DNA from: Arthrobacter sp. FW306-07-I
GTDB lineage: Bacteria > Actinomycetota > Actinomycetes > Actinomycetales > Micrococcaceae
Assembly: GCF_021800405.1 (NCBI RefSeq)
Contig: NZ_CP084550.1
Location: 620,001 to 684,000, forward strand
DNA length: 64,000 nt
Direction: 5' to 3'
Within the stretch, counting starts at the first letter, position 1. Every line of letters starts with the position of its first letter. Below the pieces are notes generated by a model that saw nothing but the letters and a program-made list of their open reading frames with translations, did no database searches and was not told the origin of the DNA. The translations under genes and the position numbers were made by a program. Of this stretch, positions 1 to 8,665 are shown one piece after another.

Positions 1-159
1 TTCGAGCAGTCCATGACGTTCGTGGACGGGTACCTGCACCCGGGCGACAAGCCCGGCATCGGCGTGGAATTCAACGAAGAAGCCGCCGCAGCTTACCCGT
101 ACCAGCAGGCCTACCTGCCCTACAACCGCCTCGTCGACGGCACCGTCCACGACTGGTGA
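1..159 (+). CDS. C-terminal end of a mannonate dehydratase-like enolase-superfamily enzyme (partial)
   Basis: Only the last 52 residues are present; the gene enters from the left edge and ends at TGA 157-159. The tail, with VEFNEEAAAAYPYQQAYLP and the terminal DGTVHDW, matches the conserved C-terminus of the RspA/ManD branch of the mandelate racemase (enolase) superfamily. Members with activity dehydrate D-mannonate to 2-keto-3-deoxygluconate; others have little or no activity, and the catalytic residues lie outside the window, so function is inferred from the tail alone. The next gene, 69 bp downstream on the same strand, carries a gluconokinase domain, which fits a sugar-acid catabolic operon. 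Confidence 0.7.
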   Translation, partial: FEQSMTFVDGYLHPGDKPGIGVEFNEEAAAAYPYQQAYLPYNRLVDGTVHDW

Positions 160-228
160 AACCGGCCCGCGGCCGGTAAGAATGCCCACGGCTGAAAACT
201 GCCCATACGGGTGAGAAGGAAAATTTCG

Positions 229-2529
229 GTGAACAACAACAACCCCACCCCTGCCAAACCCCGTGTTGTGGTCATGGGGGTCTCCGGCTGCGGCAAGACA
301 ACGGTGGGCGGCCTTGTGGCCCGCGAACTCGGCGTCCCGTTCCTCGACGGCGACTCCCTGCACCCCGTGGAGAACGTGGCCAAGATGGCGGCGGGCCATC
401 CGCTGACCGACGAGGACCGCTGGCCCTGGCTGACGATCGTGGGCCGCGAGCTGGCTGCCGCCGGGGACAGCGGGCTGGTCCTGGCCTGTTCCGCGCTGCG
501 GCGAACCTACCGGGACGCCATCCGGGAACAGGCTCCGGACACCATCTTCCTGCACCTGAACGGCAGCAAGGAGGTCCTCGCCCAACGTGTGGGCGGCAGG
601 GCCGGGCACTTCATGCCACCCGCGCTGCTGGACTCCCAGCTCGCCACCCTCGAACCACTGCAGGAGGACGAGCGCGGCGTGGTGGTGGACATCGCCGCGC
701 CCGTCCCGGAAGTCGTGGCCGGGGCACTCAAGGGGATTGCCGCCGTCGTACCTTCCGCCACGCGGGAGCAGGGCAGCCGGCCGCGGCAGTTCGACGTCGA
801 CCTGGCCGCCGCCCCGTTCAATCTCGACGACGACGCGGTCGCCTGGGTGGAGGGCACCATTGGTGCGATGACGCTCGAGGAGAAGATCGGGCAGCTGTTC
901 ATCAACCACAACAACGACTACTCACCCGGGTACCTCGACGGGGTGCTGGAGAACTACCACGTGGGCGGCATGCGTTACCGTCCGGGTCCGTCCGCTGCGG
1001 TGCAGGAACACATCCGCTACGCGCAGTCCAAGTCCCGGATTCCGTTGCTGGTTGCGTCCAACCCCGAGATGGGCGGGGCCGGCAGCTGCGACGACGGAAC
1101 GTTCGTATCCACGCATCTGCAGGCGGGCTCGCATCCGGACAAGAACATTGCCCGGCAGATGGGGCAGGTGGCCGGGGTGGAGACGGCGGCCCTGGGCTGC
1201 AACTGGGCCTTCGCACCGATCGTGGACATCCACTACAACTGGCGGAACACGGTCATTTCCACTCGCTCCTTCGGCAACACGCCGGAAGTTGTGGTGGAGC
1301 GGGCCAAGGAGTACTTCGACGGCATCAGCGAATCACCCACGGCATGCGCCATGAAGCACTTCCCGGGGGACGGTGTGGATGAGCGGGACCAGCACGTGGT
1401 CACGTCCTACAACACCCTCCCCTATGAGGAGTGGAACCGGACGTACGGACACGTGTACCGGGAGATGATTGCGCATGGCGTGCAGTCCATCATGGCCGGC
1501 CACATCGGGGCGCCGGAGGTATCCCGGCATTTCCGGCCCGGGCTGTCCGACTCCGAGGTCCTGCCTGCCACGTTATCCCCGGAACTCCTGCAGGACCTGC
1601 TGCGCGGGGAGCTCGGGTTCAACGGCCTGGTGCTCACCGACGCTTCGCAGATGGTGGGGCTGACCCAGGCCATGAGGCGCAAGGACCTGGTGCCTGCCAC
1701 CATCGCGGCGGGCTGCGACATGTTCCTGTTCTTCCGGAACCCCGCCGAGGACTTCCAGTACATGATGGACGGCTACAAGTCCGGGATCATCACCGAGCAG
1801 CGGCTGCATGATGCGCTGCGACGGATCCTGGGATTGAAGGCGTCGCTGGGGCTGCACCGGAAATCTGCTGATGAGCTGGTTCCGCCTGCCGAGGCGCTTG
1901 CCGTTATTGGGTCTGCTGAGCACCGTGCCGTGGCCGCTGAGATTGCAGACAAGACGGTGACGCTGGTCAAGGACACGGCCGGCAACCTGCCCATCACGCC
2001 TGCGACGCATCCCCGGATCCGCTTGTACGGCATCTCCGGCGGGGCAGACTTTACCAGGGCCGATCCGCTGGCCTACCTCGAGGTGGTGAAGGAGGAACTG
2101 GAAGCTGCCGGGTTCCAGGTGCACCTGTTCCGGACCGCTGAGCAGCGCGAAGCGGCCGGGGAGGCCGGGATGAACTTTATGCGGGTCCTGGCAGAGGAGG
2201 CCACCGGCGACTACGCGGAAAAGTACGACGCCGCCTTTGTCTTCGCCAACGTGAAAGGCTTCGCGCAGGAGGCTGCCATCCGGATCAAGTGGTCGTCTCC
2301 CATGGCGGCCGAGATCCCCTGGTACGTCACGGAAGTGCCCACAGTGTTTGTGTCCCTGAACCAGCCGAACCACCTGATCGACGTGCCCATGGTCAGGACC
2401 GTCATCCACGCCCACGCGGGAACACGGGAAGCGATCCGGGCCGCCGTGGAGAAGATCCAGGGCAAATCGGAGTTCCAGGGAACATTCAACGAGAACGTGT
2501 TCTGCGGGTCGTTTGATACACGGCTCTAG
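229..2529 (+). CDS. Gluconokinase fused to a NagZ-like GH3 glycoside hydrolase
   Basis: A 766-residue protein with two domains that are normally separate. Residues ~10-175 are a GntK-type gluconokinase (gluconate + ATP to 6-phosphogluconate): P-loop GVSGCGKTT at ~17-25, then FLDGDSLHP and DRWPWL, typical of the family. Residues ~200-766 resemble GH3 enzymes of the NagZ group: MTLEEKIGQLF, KHFPGDG at ~376-382 followed by a D-x-H dyad (DQH), and the nucleophile region VLTDASQMVG with Asp ~471. The usual His of KHFPGHG is Asp here. GTG 229 is preferred over the in-frame GTG 211 because GAGAAGGA ends 9 nt upstream of it. No stop or second ribosome site separates the domains. Both are cytosolic types without a signal peptide, so a glycoside released inside the cell could be hydrolysed and its acid phosphorylated, but this is inference. 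Confidence 0.82.
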   Translation: MNNNNPTPAKPRVVVMGVSGCGKTTVGGLVARELGVPFLDGDSLHPVENVAKMAAGHPLTDEDRWPWLTIVGRELAAAGDSGLVLACSALRRTYRDAIREQAPDTIFLHLNGSKEVLAQRVGGRAGHFMPPALLDSQLATLEPLQEDERGVVVDIAAPVPEVVAGALKGIAAVVPSATREQGSRPRQFDVDLAAAPFNLDDDAVAWVEGTIGAMTLEEKIGQLFINHNNDYSPGYLDGVLENYHVGGMRYRPGPSAAVQEHIRYAQSKSRIPLLVASNPEMGGAGSCDDGTFVSTHLQAGSHPDKNIARQMGQVAGVETAALGCNWAFAPIVDIHYNWRNTVISTRSFGNTPEVVVERAKEYFDGISESPTACAMKHFPGDGVDERDQHVVTSYNTLPYEEWNRTYGHVYREMIAHGVQSIMAGHIGAPEVSRHFRPGLSDSEVLPATLSPELLQDLLRGELGFNGLVLTDASQMVGLTQAMRRKDLVPATIAAGCDMFLFFRNPAEDFQYMMDGYKSGIITEQRLHDALRRILGLKASLGLHRKSADELVPPAEALAVIGSAEHRAVAAEIADKTVTLVKDTAGNLPITPATHPRIRLYGISGGADFTRADPLAYLEVVKEELEAAGFQVHLFRTAEQREAAGEAGMNFMRVLAEEATGDYAEKYDAAFVFANVKGFAQEAAIRIKWSSPMAAEIPWYVTEVPTVFVSLNQPNHLIDVPMVRTVIHAHAGTREAIRAAVEKIQGKSEFQGTFNENVFCGSFDTRL

Positions 2530-2540
2530 GACTGTTGGAC

Positions 2541-2582
2541 ATGCAGGAGGCGCCACCGCAACAGCGATGGCGCCTCCTGCAT
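2541..2582. terminator. Bidirectional hairpin between convergent genes
   Basis: Perfect 15-bp arms (2541-2555 and 2568-2582, beginning ATGCAGGAGGCGCCA) around a 12-nt loop, lying 11 bp after one stop codon and 27 bp before the opposing one. It has no strong U tract. Confidence 0.7.
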
Positions 2583-2609
2583 GATCCGCTCAATGTGGTG
2601 CGGTTGCCC

Positions 2610-3491
2610 CTAGGCGTCTTCACGCTCCGGGTTCTCCAGCCGGAAGAAGTTGGACTGGTTCCCGTCCGTCCGCTCTTCCTGGTAGATGAAGTTCAGCCGC
2701 CGGTCGTCAAACGTCTTGAACCATTCCTCCCAGCTGACTTCGCGAAGGTTGGCGTCCCGATCCCGGAAATCAATGCGTAGGACACCCAAGTGGTCGCCAT
2801 GCTCGGTGCCCTCGACTGTGGCAGGGACACCGCCGCGTTCTTCGGCCCACTGCCTGATGACTTCATGGTGCGTGGTTGCCAGGCTGCGGCCTTCGCGCTC
2901 GGGCTCCTCCTCCGTGGAGGTGATTTCCTGCGAATACTTCAGCGACTTGGACGAGTCATCGCCGTAACGGACCTTGCCGCCGTCGGGGCCGGCGCCCAGG
3001 TCTTCGGCGTCTCCGCCGGCGTCCTCATTCCGGCTGCCTCCGCCGCTGTCACCGTCCTGCCGGGCCTTGGCCACCTCTTTCACCAGCTCTTCCTTCCGCA
3101 TGCCGGAGGCGCCGGGGATGTGGTCTTCCCGGGCCTCCTTGCGGAGTTCATCCACCTTCATGCTGCGCAGCTCGGTTTCGCTCACGTCAGGGGTGTTGGG
3201 GGTCTGGTTGCCGGGCTCGTCATGGCCTTCCTTGCCGCTGCCTTCCTTGCCACTGCTGGACCGCCCGGAATTCCCTGAGCCGGACCGGGAAGCTTCCTTC
3301 CGCCCGCCGTCGTGGTCCTCCTGCCGGGTCTTGGCCACCTCTTTCACCAGCTCTTCCTTGCGCATGTCCGAAGCGCCGGCGATGTGTTCTTCCCTGGCCT
3401 GCTTGCGGAGTTCGTCCACCTTCATGCTGCGCAGTTCCGTCTCGCTCACATCGGGCGTGTTCGGTGTCTGGTTACCGGGCTTGTCACTCAT
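2610..3491 (-). CDS. Rho-N/SAP-like duplicated-motif protein with a small acidic C-terminal domain
   Basis: A 293-residue, highly charged protein. Start ATG 3491 has a strong AGGAGG upstream. A ~50-residue unit beginning near PGNQTPNTPDVSETELRSM and continuing through KVDELRK and MRKEELVKEVAK occurs twice (~residues 4-53 and ~93-142), separated by a Ser/Gly/Lys linker. The unit resembles the helical Rho N-terminal/SAP-like fold that binds nucleic acid in other proteins. The C-terminal ~85 residues (HHEVIRQWAEERGG ... WEEWFKTFDD) match a small domain often misannotated as glucan branching enzyme in Actinobacteria and cyanobacteria; nothing here looks like a glycosyl hydrolase. The role is unknown; a nucleoid- or stress-associated role is a guess. 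It is convergent with the gluconokinase-GH3 gene. Confidence 0.75.
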   Translation of the reverse strand: MSDKPGNQTPNTPDVSETELRSMKVDELRKQAREEHIAGASDMRKEELVKEVAKTRQEDHDGGRKEASRSGSGNSGRSSSGKEGSGKEGHDEPGNQTPNTPDVSETELRSMKVDELRKEAREDHIPGASGMRKEELVKEVAKARQDGDSGGGSRNEDAGGDAEDLGAGPDGGKVRYGDDSSKSLKYSQEITSTEEEPEREGRSLATTHHEVIRQWAEERGGVPATVEGTEHGDHLGVLRIDFRDRDANLREVSWEEWFKTFDDRRLNFIYQEERTDGNQSNFFRLENPEREDA

Positions 3492-3698
3492 GTCAGGTCC
3501 TCCTTTTGCAGAACTCTTTTGCAGAATCGACAAATAATAAGGCTGCTTACTTTCTAGCGTGTGCCGGATGTCGGCGTCAAGCATCGGCGCCCGACGCGCC
3601 ACACAGGCACTGCATTTACCGGCGGGGCCTTTGGACTCTGGGGGCGGCCCAATCACTGTTTGTAGGCTCCTTGCATTCCGGTGACAAGGAGGTTTGGC

Positions 3699-4448
3699 AT
3701 GGGCAACGCGTTGTCGGGTTTCCTGGCATTCATGGGGCCGTCCGTGCGCGGGCACCGGGCTCAAACTGGGTTCCGCTGGCGAAAGTCGGGTTTTCTCGGC
3801 GGGGCGGCCGCGGCCGGGATTTTCACGCACGCGGTCCTGCCGCGTGTGCTGGGGGCCTGGGGCGCGACCAAGCTGGAAAGGACCATGCCCCTTCCGGGCG
3901 ACCGCCTGATTCCGGATCCCGACGAAGTACAGACCATGGCAGTAACGATCTCCGCCCCTCCGGACGAGGTCTGGCCATGGTTGGTTCAAATGGGTGTGGA
4001 CCGCGCTGGCTTGTATTCCTATACCTGGGTGGAGAACGGATTGCTCCATCTGGGCGTTACCAATGCTGACCGCATCCACCCTGAGTGGCAGGACCTGAAG
4101 GTTGGCGACATCATTGCCTTCACGCCGGAAGGCTATCCGGGAGGAAGGATAGGGCCACGCGTGGTGGAGTTGGAGAGCGCGCGCTACCTGGTGCTCGATT
4201 CAAGCCCTGGCGCCCCTCCCGGAACAGTCACCGGCACGTGGCAGTTCGTCCTAAACAGTTCCGGTGCCAGGGGAACCAGGTTGCTGCTGCGGACGCGATC
4301 GGGCCCCGACCGGCCGCCCGCGCTTCGCGTCATGGACTTCCTCCTCCGCCCTGGTTACCTCGTCATGGACCGTGCCATGCTGCTGGGCATCAAGAAGCGC
4401 GCCGAGGGGGACGCCCACAACCGCGAGACGTCGTCGGGGTCGTCGTGA
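3699..4448 (+). CDS. SRPBCC-family (polyketide cyclase/START-like) protein
   Basis: 249 residues. AAGGAGG (3686-3692) lies 6 nt before ATG 3699, which is preferred over the in-frame GTG 3681. The N-terminal ~45 residues are basic then hydrophobic (FLGGAAAAGIFTHAVLP) and may be a membrane anchor. From ~residue 75 the sequence follows the SRPBCC helix-grip pattern: AVTISAPPDEVWPWLVQMG, then YTWVENGLL and later strands ending in a C-terminal helix. Proteins of this shape bind hydrophobic ligands; the ligand cannot be read from the sequence. The gene is divergent from the Rho-N-like gene with ~207 bp between starts, and convergent with the STAS-like gene 12 bp away. Confidence 0.75.
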   Translation: MGNALSGFLAFMGPSVRGHRAQTGFRWRKSGFLGGAAAAGIFTHAVLPRVLGAWGATKLERTMPLPGDRLIPDPDEVQTMAVTISAPPDEVWPWLVQMGVDRAGLYSYTWVENGLLHLGVTNADRIHPEWQDLKVGDIIAFTPEGYPGGRIGPRVVELESARYLVLDSSPGAPPGTVTGTWQFVLNSSGARGTRLLLRTRSGPDRPPALRVMDFLLRPGYLVMDRAMLLGIKKRAEGDAHNRETSSGSS

Positions 4449-4460
4449 TCCTGGTGACGA

Positions 4461-4844
4461 TCAGCTTTCCGTTTGCCGGGCTTCCCGCACGGCACTGACC
4501 CGGCCGTGTTCAGACAACCACTTCAGGGCTTCGGATTCTTTGGTGAAATATGCCGTGGGGGTCAGGGACCGCTGCGAAAATGCGGCCACGACTTTGCCCA
4601 TTGCCCCATCCCCGATGAGGGCCGCGGCCGAGAATCCGCGGTAAGCGTTCATGCCGGCCCTGGCCTCCGGCGTTAACCCGGCAACACCAGCGAGATCAAC
4701 CAGGAGAGGCAAAGTGCGGCCACCGCTTAAGCCCTCCAGAACCCGGGCTGCGTGCACCGCCATCTGGTAAGTGATGTGGACATCCGGGACCCACTGCAAC
4801 CGCAGCATGTCCCCGTCGCAAGAGGCAGTGAAGAATTCGTTCAT
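4461..4844 (-). CDS. STAS/SpoIIAA-like small protein
   Basis: 127 residues from ATG 4844, with AGGACAGGA just upstream. The pattern is an N-terminal strand with a W-x-P turn (LRLQWVPDVHITYQMA), a buried strand LPLLVDLAGVAGL, then an alternating helix/strand layout ending in EALKWLSEHG. This resembles the STAS/SEC14-like small proteins common in Arthrobacter (DUF7793 type). In better-known STAS proteins a Ser in the DxSG loop is phosphorylated; the matching loop here is DLAGVAGL with no Ser, so anti-sigma antagonist function is doubtful. No kinase or sigma factor neighbour is present. Confidence 0.6.
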   Translation of the reverse strand: MNEFFTASCDGDMLRLQWVPDVHITYQMAVHAARVLEGLSGGRTLPLLVDLAGVAGLTPEARAGMNAYRGFSAAALIGDGAMGKVVAAFSQRSLTPTAYFTKESEALKWLSEHGRVSAVREARQTES

Positions 4845-4988
4845 TCCTGTCCTGGTTCTCGTAGGCGGGCTTGTATTCCAGACGCTTGACTAATTGAAAC
4901 CCCATTCTGCCGGACAGGTAGGACAAAAAGTCCAGGGGTAGGTATCCCAACTCCGGGGGCGGTCTACGTGACGGTGGTTCGCCGGATG

Positions 4989-5846
4989 TCAGCCCAGCGC
5001 CTTTTCCAGCCACTGCACATAGGCCTCTGGTTCCAGCAGCGCCGCGGTGTGACCGGCGAGGCCCATCGAAATCGTCTGCACTGGCCTGCCCAGCAGCCTT
5101 TGGAGCCGGGGGATGTCGCGGGTGGCCTGGGTGCGGTCATTCTCCGCCCGCAGCACCACAGCGTCTCCGTGCCACTGCTGAAACCGTTCCCGACGCACCA
5201 GTTGCCTCCTGGCCACGTCAGCTGCGACCGCGAAATGCGACACAATATCCGCCCGGGTGAGGTCGTGCCGGACAGTGTGGCGAAGGACCGCCGCCCAGTC
5301 GCCGTCGGGATCCGATCCGGCCGGGAACAGGCCGGTAAGGCCGGCGAGCAGCAGGGAAGCCGACCAGCGCTTGGGCAGCACCCGCGCTGCGAAAGTTGCC
5401 CATGTCAGGGCCGGTACCCAGAGCAGGCCGTAGTCGGCCGGTCCGCTGCTGGACAGCACCAGCCGGCCGATCCGTTCGGGATGGGAAGCAAGGAACGCCT
5501 GGGCGAGCAAACCGCTGTAGGACTGGCCCGCCACGTCGCAGCCCGCAATCCCTTCCGCGCGCAGGATGGCCGAGACGCCGTCGTCGAAATCGGCAAACCG
5601 CTTCACGTGGGGGTAATCCGGCGCCACCACCGTGTGGCTGCGCGCAAGGCGCCCAAGGAAGTCATATCCCAGCCCAGCCCGGCGCAGGCCGCCGGTGAGC
5701 CAGAGCACGGCCGGTCCTTCGCCCAGCCTTACATAGCGCCATTCCACCTCACCGACCCTGAGTTTCCGGCCGTGGGCAGCGACGAAACGCCGTGCTGCCG
5801 ACAGGATTGCCTCCCCGGCCGGCACCCGTGGAAGTTGGGCCGTCAT
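4989..5846 (-). CDS. Alpha/beta hydrolase
   Basis: 285 residues. Nucleophile elbow GQSYSG with Ser109, a late acid in RAENDRTQA and catalytic His in GLAGHTAAL give a complete triad of the alpha/beta-hydrolase fold. An oxyanion-region LTGGLRRAG follows the first core strand. The substrate is not identifiable; the helical cap is short. Start ATG 5846 overlaps the TGA of the upstream CPBP protease gene by 4 bp (ATGA), so the pair is very likely translationally coupled. Both proteins begin with MTAQ, so the extended reading frame upstream is not needed. Confidence 0.85.
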   Translation of the reverse strand: MTAQLPRVPAGEAILSAARRFVAAHGRKLRVGEVEWRYVRLGEGPAVLWLTGGLRRAGLGYDFLGRLARSHTVVAPDYPHVKRFADFDDGVSAILRAEGIAGCDVAGQSYSGLLAQAFLASHPERIGRLVLSSSGPADYGLLWVPALTWATFAARVLPKRWSASLLLAGLTGLFPAGSDPDGDWAAVLRHTVRHDLTRADIVSHFAVAADVARRQLVRRERFQQWHGDAVVLRAENDRTQATRDIPRLQRLLGRPVQTISMGLAGHTAALLEPEAYVQWLEKALG

Positions 5847-6721
5847 GTCGACACCCGTGCGCGCCGGCGTTCGGTGAGAAGGACGACAGCGGCAATCACC
5901 CAAAAGGCCGCACCCCAGCTGAGGGCCGGAGCCAGGATGGCAATTCCTGATGCGTTTCCGGAGGCCGCCATGAAGGAGTTGATGAAGGCACCCGCGGCAA
6001 GGGGCGCGTGCATCAGCACCGCCAGGAGGAGACTCCCGGTCCGGTCGTAAAGCCAAACCATCAGCATCCGGTAACCGGGCAGCCAGGCAAAGAGGAACAC
6101 GGCAACGATAAGGGCGGCAGGTATGGCCCCTGAAGGATCAGTGCTGTTGGCGAACATGGGGTAGTGCCAGGCACCCCAAAAGGCGGCCATGATCAAGGCC
6201 GTGGACACAACACCGTGCCGCCGGCGCAGGCGGGGCAGCGCGAAGCCAGTCCAGCCCACCTCTTCCAGCATGCCGACTATCAACCCCACCGCAATCCCGG
6301 CCAAAATGATGGTCACCAGCTCGCCCGACGTCGCCACGCCGCCGTAGTAACCGGGAAAGACGACGGCCACTGCCACGGCCGTCGCAGCCATGACCAGCGG
6401 AGCGGTGAGGAGCGCCAGCGCATACCAGCGGGCACCCACCCGCCACCGGCGGAGGCGGGTGCCCATGTCCCGAAGCCCCGCCTTTCCGTCCAGGAGGCTG
6501 GTGAGGATGACGGATGCGACGGCGGGTCCCAGGGGCGCCAGCGTAAGTCCAACAGCCATTGGGACCGGTGCGACGCCAATGACCGCTGCCATCCCGCCCC
6601 AAGACAAGACAAAGGTTAGGGCGTAGTAGGCGGATACAGGGTGCCGGCGGACCAACGAGGTGAACCCTTTCCCGACAGCGCCAGGTACCAGCGGCAATCC
6701 GTGCTGTGGCTGTGCGGTCAT
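5843..6721 (-). CDS. CPBP-family intramembrane metalloprotease
   Basis: 292 residues with about eight hydrophobic segments. The CPBP (CAAX protease/bacteriocin-processing) signature is visible: Glu153-Glu154 in MLEEVGWTGFALPRL and the downstream His186 in FWGAWHYPMF, which coordinate the catalytic metal in the family. Family members cleave membrane substrates or confer immunity; the substrate here is unknown. ATG 6721 is chosen over GTG 6724 because AGGAGG then sits 6 nt upstream. It is the first gene of a two-gene operon with the alpha/beta hydrolase. Confidence 0.87.
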   Translation of the reverse strand: MTAQPQHGLPLVPGAVGKGFTSLVRRHPVSAYYALTFVLSWGGMAAVIGVAPVPMAVGLTLAPLGPAVASVILTSLLDGKAGLRDMGTRLRRWRVGARWYALALLTAPLVMAATAVAVAVVFPGYYGGVATSGELVTIILAGIAVGLIVGMLEEVGWTGFALPRLRRRHGVVSTALIMAAFWGAWHYPMFANSTDPSGAIPAALIVAVFLFAWLPGYRMLMVWLYDRTGSLLLAVLMHAPLAAGAFINSFMAASGNASGIAILAPALSWGAAFWVIAAVVLLTERRRARVST

Positions 6722-6823
6722 CACAGACCTCCTGCCTTGGCCGACATCCGTTTTGGATATGGCGGCTAATGATCCTTCAACCCCAGCCTGGTCGGGCGGG
6801 GCCAGCGATACCAGGGCCTTTTG

Positions 6824-7387
6824 TCAGGGGGAATTCTCAGGGGACTGTGCAGGGCTCGGCATAGGTACCCGGCCTGTCACGCGTACTCCGCCGACGGCTC
6901 CTGTCCAGGGGGTATCGCCGGGTGCCGGCAACACCAGGTGGGCGAAAACGTACCCCTGCTGCAGCTCCAAGACTTGCGTGGTGGCTCCATGGCAATCCAG
7001 CGTCAGCTCCACGGGCTGGAAGCGAGCGCCGGGATGCTCCTGCCCGACGGCGACCGTGGCACCGGAAGCGCCGGCACAAGCGGCTGTAACGGTGAACTGC
7101 CCGGCTGCCGGGACTTCCGCCGTCGTGCCAAAGCCCCTGACCGGGCCATCAAGGGGACCCTCCTCAAAAAGGAGGACCGGGCCCGGCACTGCCTTGAGGA
7201 GCCTGTCCAGCTCACGGTAGTTGTGGACCTCGCGCTCCAGGACCAGGGGATCAATGGAGGGCGCGGGGGAGTTAGTCGCCTGTGCCGGGCCGGGTGTTGG
7301 AGTCCGCGCAGGCTCGTCGTATTGGTAGGAACAGCCCGCTGCCGCACCTGCTGCAATCAACAGGGACAGGCTGGATACACGCCCCAT
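6824..7387 (-). CDS. Secreted lipoprotein, unknown function
   Basis: 187 residues. A basic residue, a short hydrophobic stretch and the lipobox AAGC (Cys19) form a lipoprotein signal peptide, so the mature protein should be lipid-anchored on the outer face of the membrane. A ~25-residue Pro/Thr/Ala-rich tether follows. The mature domain (~residues 45-185) contains two Cys (TAACAGAS and TLDCHGATT) that could form a disulfide; no family is recognised. The in-frame GTG 7408 is an alternative start. Divergent from the hydrolase at 7587, with 199 bp between the starts. Confidence 0.65.
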   Translation of the reverse strand: MGRVSSLSLLIAAGAAAGCSYQYDEPARTPTPGPAQATNSPAPSIDPLVLEREVHNYRELDRLLKAVPGPVLLFEEGPLDGPVRGFGTTAEVPAAGQFTVTAACAGASGATVAVGQEHPGARFQPVELTLDCHGATTQVLELQQGYVFAHLVLPAPGDTPWTGAVGGVRVTGRVPMPSPAQSPENSP

Positions 7388-7586
7388 CCACCTGCCCTTG
7401 GTTCCCACATTTTTAATCGTGGGCAGGGGAGCGGTGCAAAGTAAACACTGCTCCTCCAGATTGATGCAAACGGCACCGCTTCCCTTGTTTCAGTGGGCCC
7501 ACAACGAAGGGTGGGAGGTGCCGGGACTTCAGGCCCTAGGCCGCCGTACTCAAGCGGCAGGAGGCTGAGGCAAGGAGGTGACAACA

Positions 7587-8639
7587 ATGGAGATGCCGCG
7601 AACCCGTGCCAACAGCGAGTCTCCGAGGAATCGGCAGTCTCCACGGAGTTCGGTAAGGGGCTGGGGCACGGCTGGCGGCATTGCGGCCCTATCGGCAGTT
7701 GCGAGGTATGGCACGTGGGCAGCCACTCGCAGGAAGGGCCGTCTTTCCGGGTTTCGGAGTACTGAAGGAGAGCAGCAGTACCTGCGGGCCTACCAGGACG
7801 TACTGGAAGAATGGCCGGCCGCCTACGAGGAGATCGCCGTCGAGACAGCCTTTGGAATAACCCACGTCCTGGTGAGCGGTGACACCGAGGCGCCTCCCCT
7901 TGTCCTCCTCCACGCCACCGGGACGAGCTCCACGGGGTGGTTGGCGAACGTGGGACCACTCAGTGCCCGGTGCCGGGTCTTCGCCGTCGACATCGTCGGC
8001 GAAGCCGGGAAGTCACACCAAAGTAAGCTGCTTCGGGGCCGGAAAGACTGCGTGCAGTGGCTGTCGTCCGTCCTTGATGGGCTCGGGTTGGAGCGGCCGT
8101 CTTTGGTTGGGTGGTCATTTGGGGGCTGGGCCGCACTTGCCTTCACCATCGACAGGCCCGAGCGGGTCGACAAGACGGTGCTCCTCGCACCCTTCGGCTC
8201 TCTCGCCCCCTACTCGCGCAGCATTCTGGCTTTCCTCAAGGTTGGTCCTTACCTTCCGTGGGGTCCGCCAGGAGGCCTTGCGCTGCGGATGATGGCACCC
8301 GGATACCGGTTCGATGAGAGGTTCGCAAAGCAGTTCATCCTCGGTGGCCGCTACTTCAAGCCCGCAGATCCCCGGGTGAGTGTCTTTCCCAGGCCTTTCA
8401 CTACCAAGGAGCTCAGTTCTATCCAGGTGCCGGTCCTGCTGATGGTGGGCGACCGGGAGTCCGCGTTCGATCCCCGGATCGCGGTCTCGCAGGCGCGGAA
8501 CTTCATTCCCGGTGCGCAGACACATCTGGTTCCAGGGGTCGGGCACATGATTGCCATGGAGGCCCAGGCGGTTGTGAACCACGCAATACTGGGATTTCTG
8601 CAGGATCTTCCTTTGGAAGGTTTGGCCCGGACGGAATAG
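7587..8639 (+). CDS. Alpha/beta hydrolase with N-terminal extension
   Basis: 350 residues. AAGGAGG (7572-7578) lies 8 nt before ATG 7587; the GTG at 7578 overlaps that site and is rejected. The first ~60 residues are basic and disordered with a weak hydrophobic stretch (GIAALSAVARYGTWAA), possibly a membrane anchor. The hydrolase domain has HATGTSSTGW (oxyanion region), nucleophile GWSFGG with Ser177, acid in VGDRESAFDP and catalytic His in PGVGHMIAME. It resembles carboxylesterase/haloperoxidase-type enzymes; substrate unknown. Convergent with the membrane protein at 8666. Confidence 0.82.
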   Translation: MEMPRTRANSESPRNRQSPRSSVRGWGTAGGIAALSAVARYGTWAATRRKGRLSGFRSTEGEQQYLRAYQDVLEEWPAAYEEIAVETAFGITHVLVSGDTEAPPLVLLHATGTSSTGWLANVGPLSARCRVFAVDIVGEAGKSHQSKLLRGRKDCVQWLSSVLDGLGLERPSLVGWSFGGWAALAFTIDRPERVDKTVLLAPFGSLAPYSRSILAFLKVGPYLPWGPPGGLALRMMAPGYRFDERFAKQFILGGRYFKPADPRVSVFPRPFTTKELSSIQVPVLLMVGDRESAFDPRIAVSQARNFIPGAQTHLVPGVGHMIAMEAQAVVNHAILGFLQDLPLEGLARTE

Positions 8640-8665
8640 GTCCGGACGGAACAGCAGGCCGCTCC

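Noticed and set aside
2610..3491. Annotation of this gene as a glucan branching enzyme
   Set aside because: It has no GH13/GH57 motif; only the small C-terminal domain is shared with proteins so labelled.
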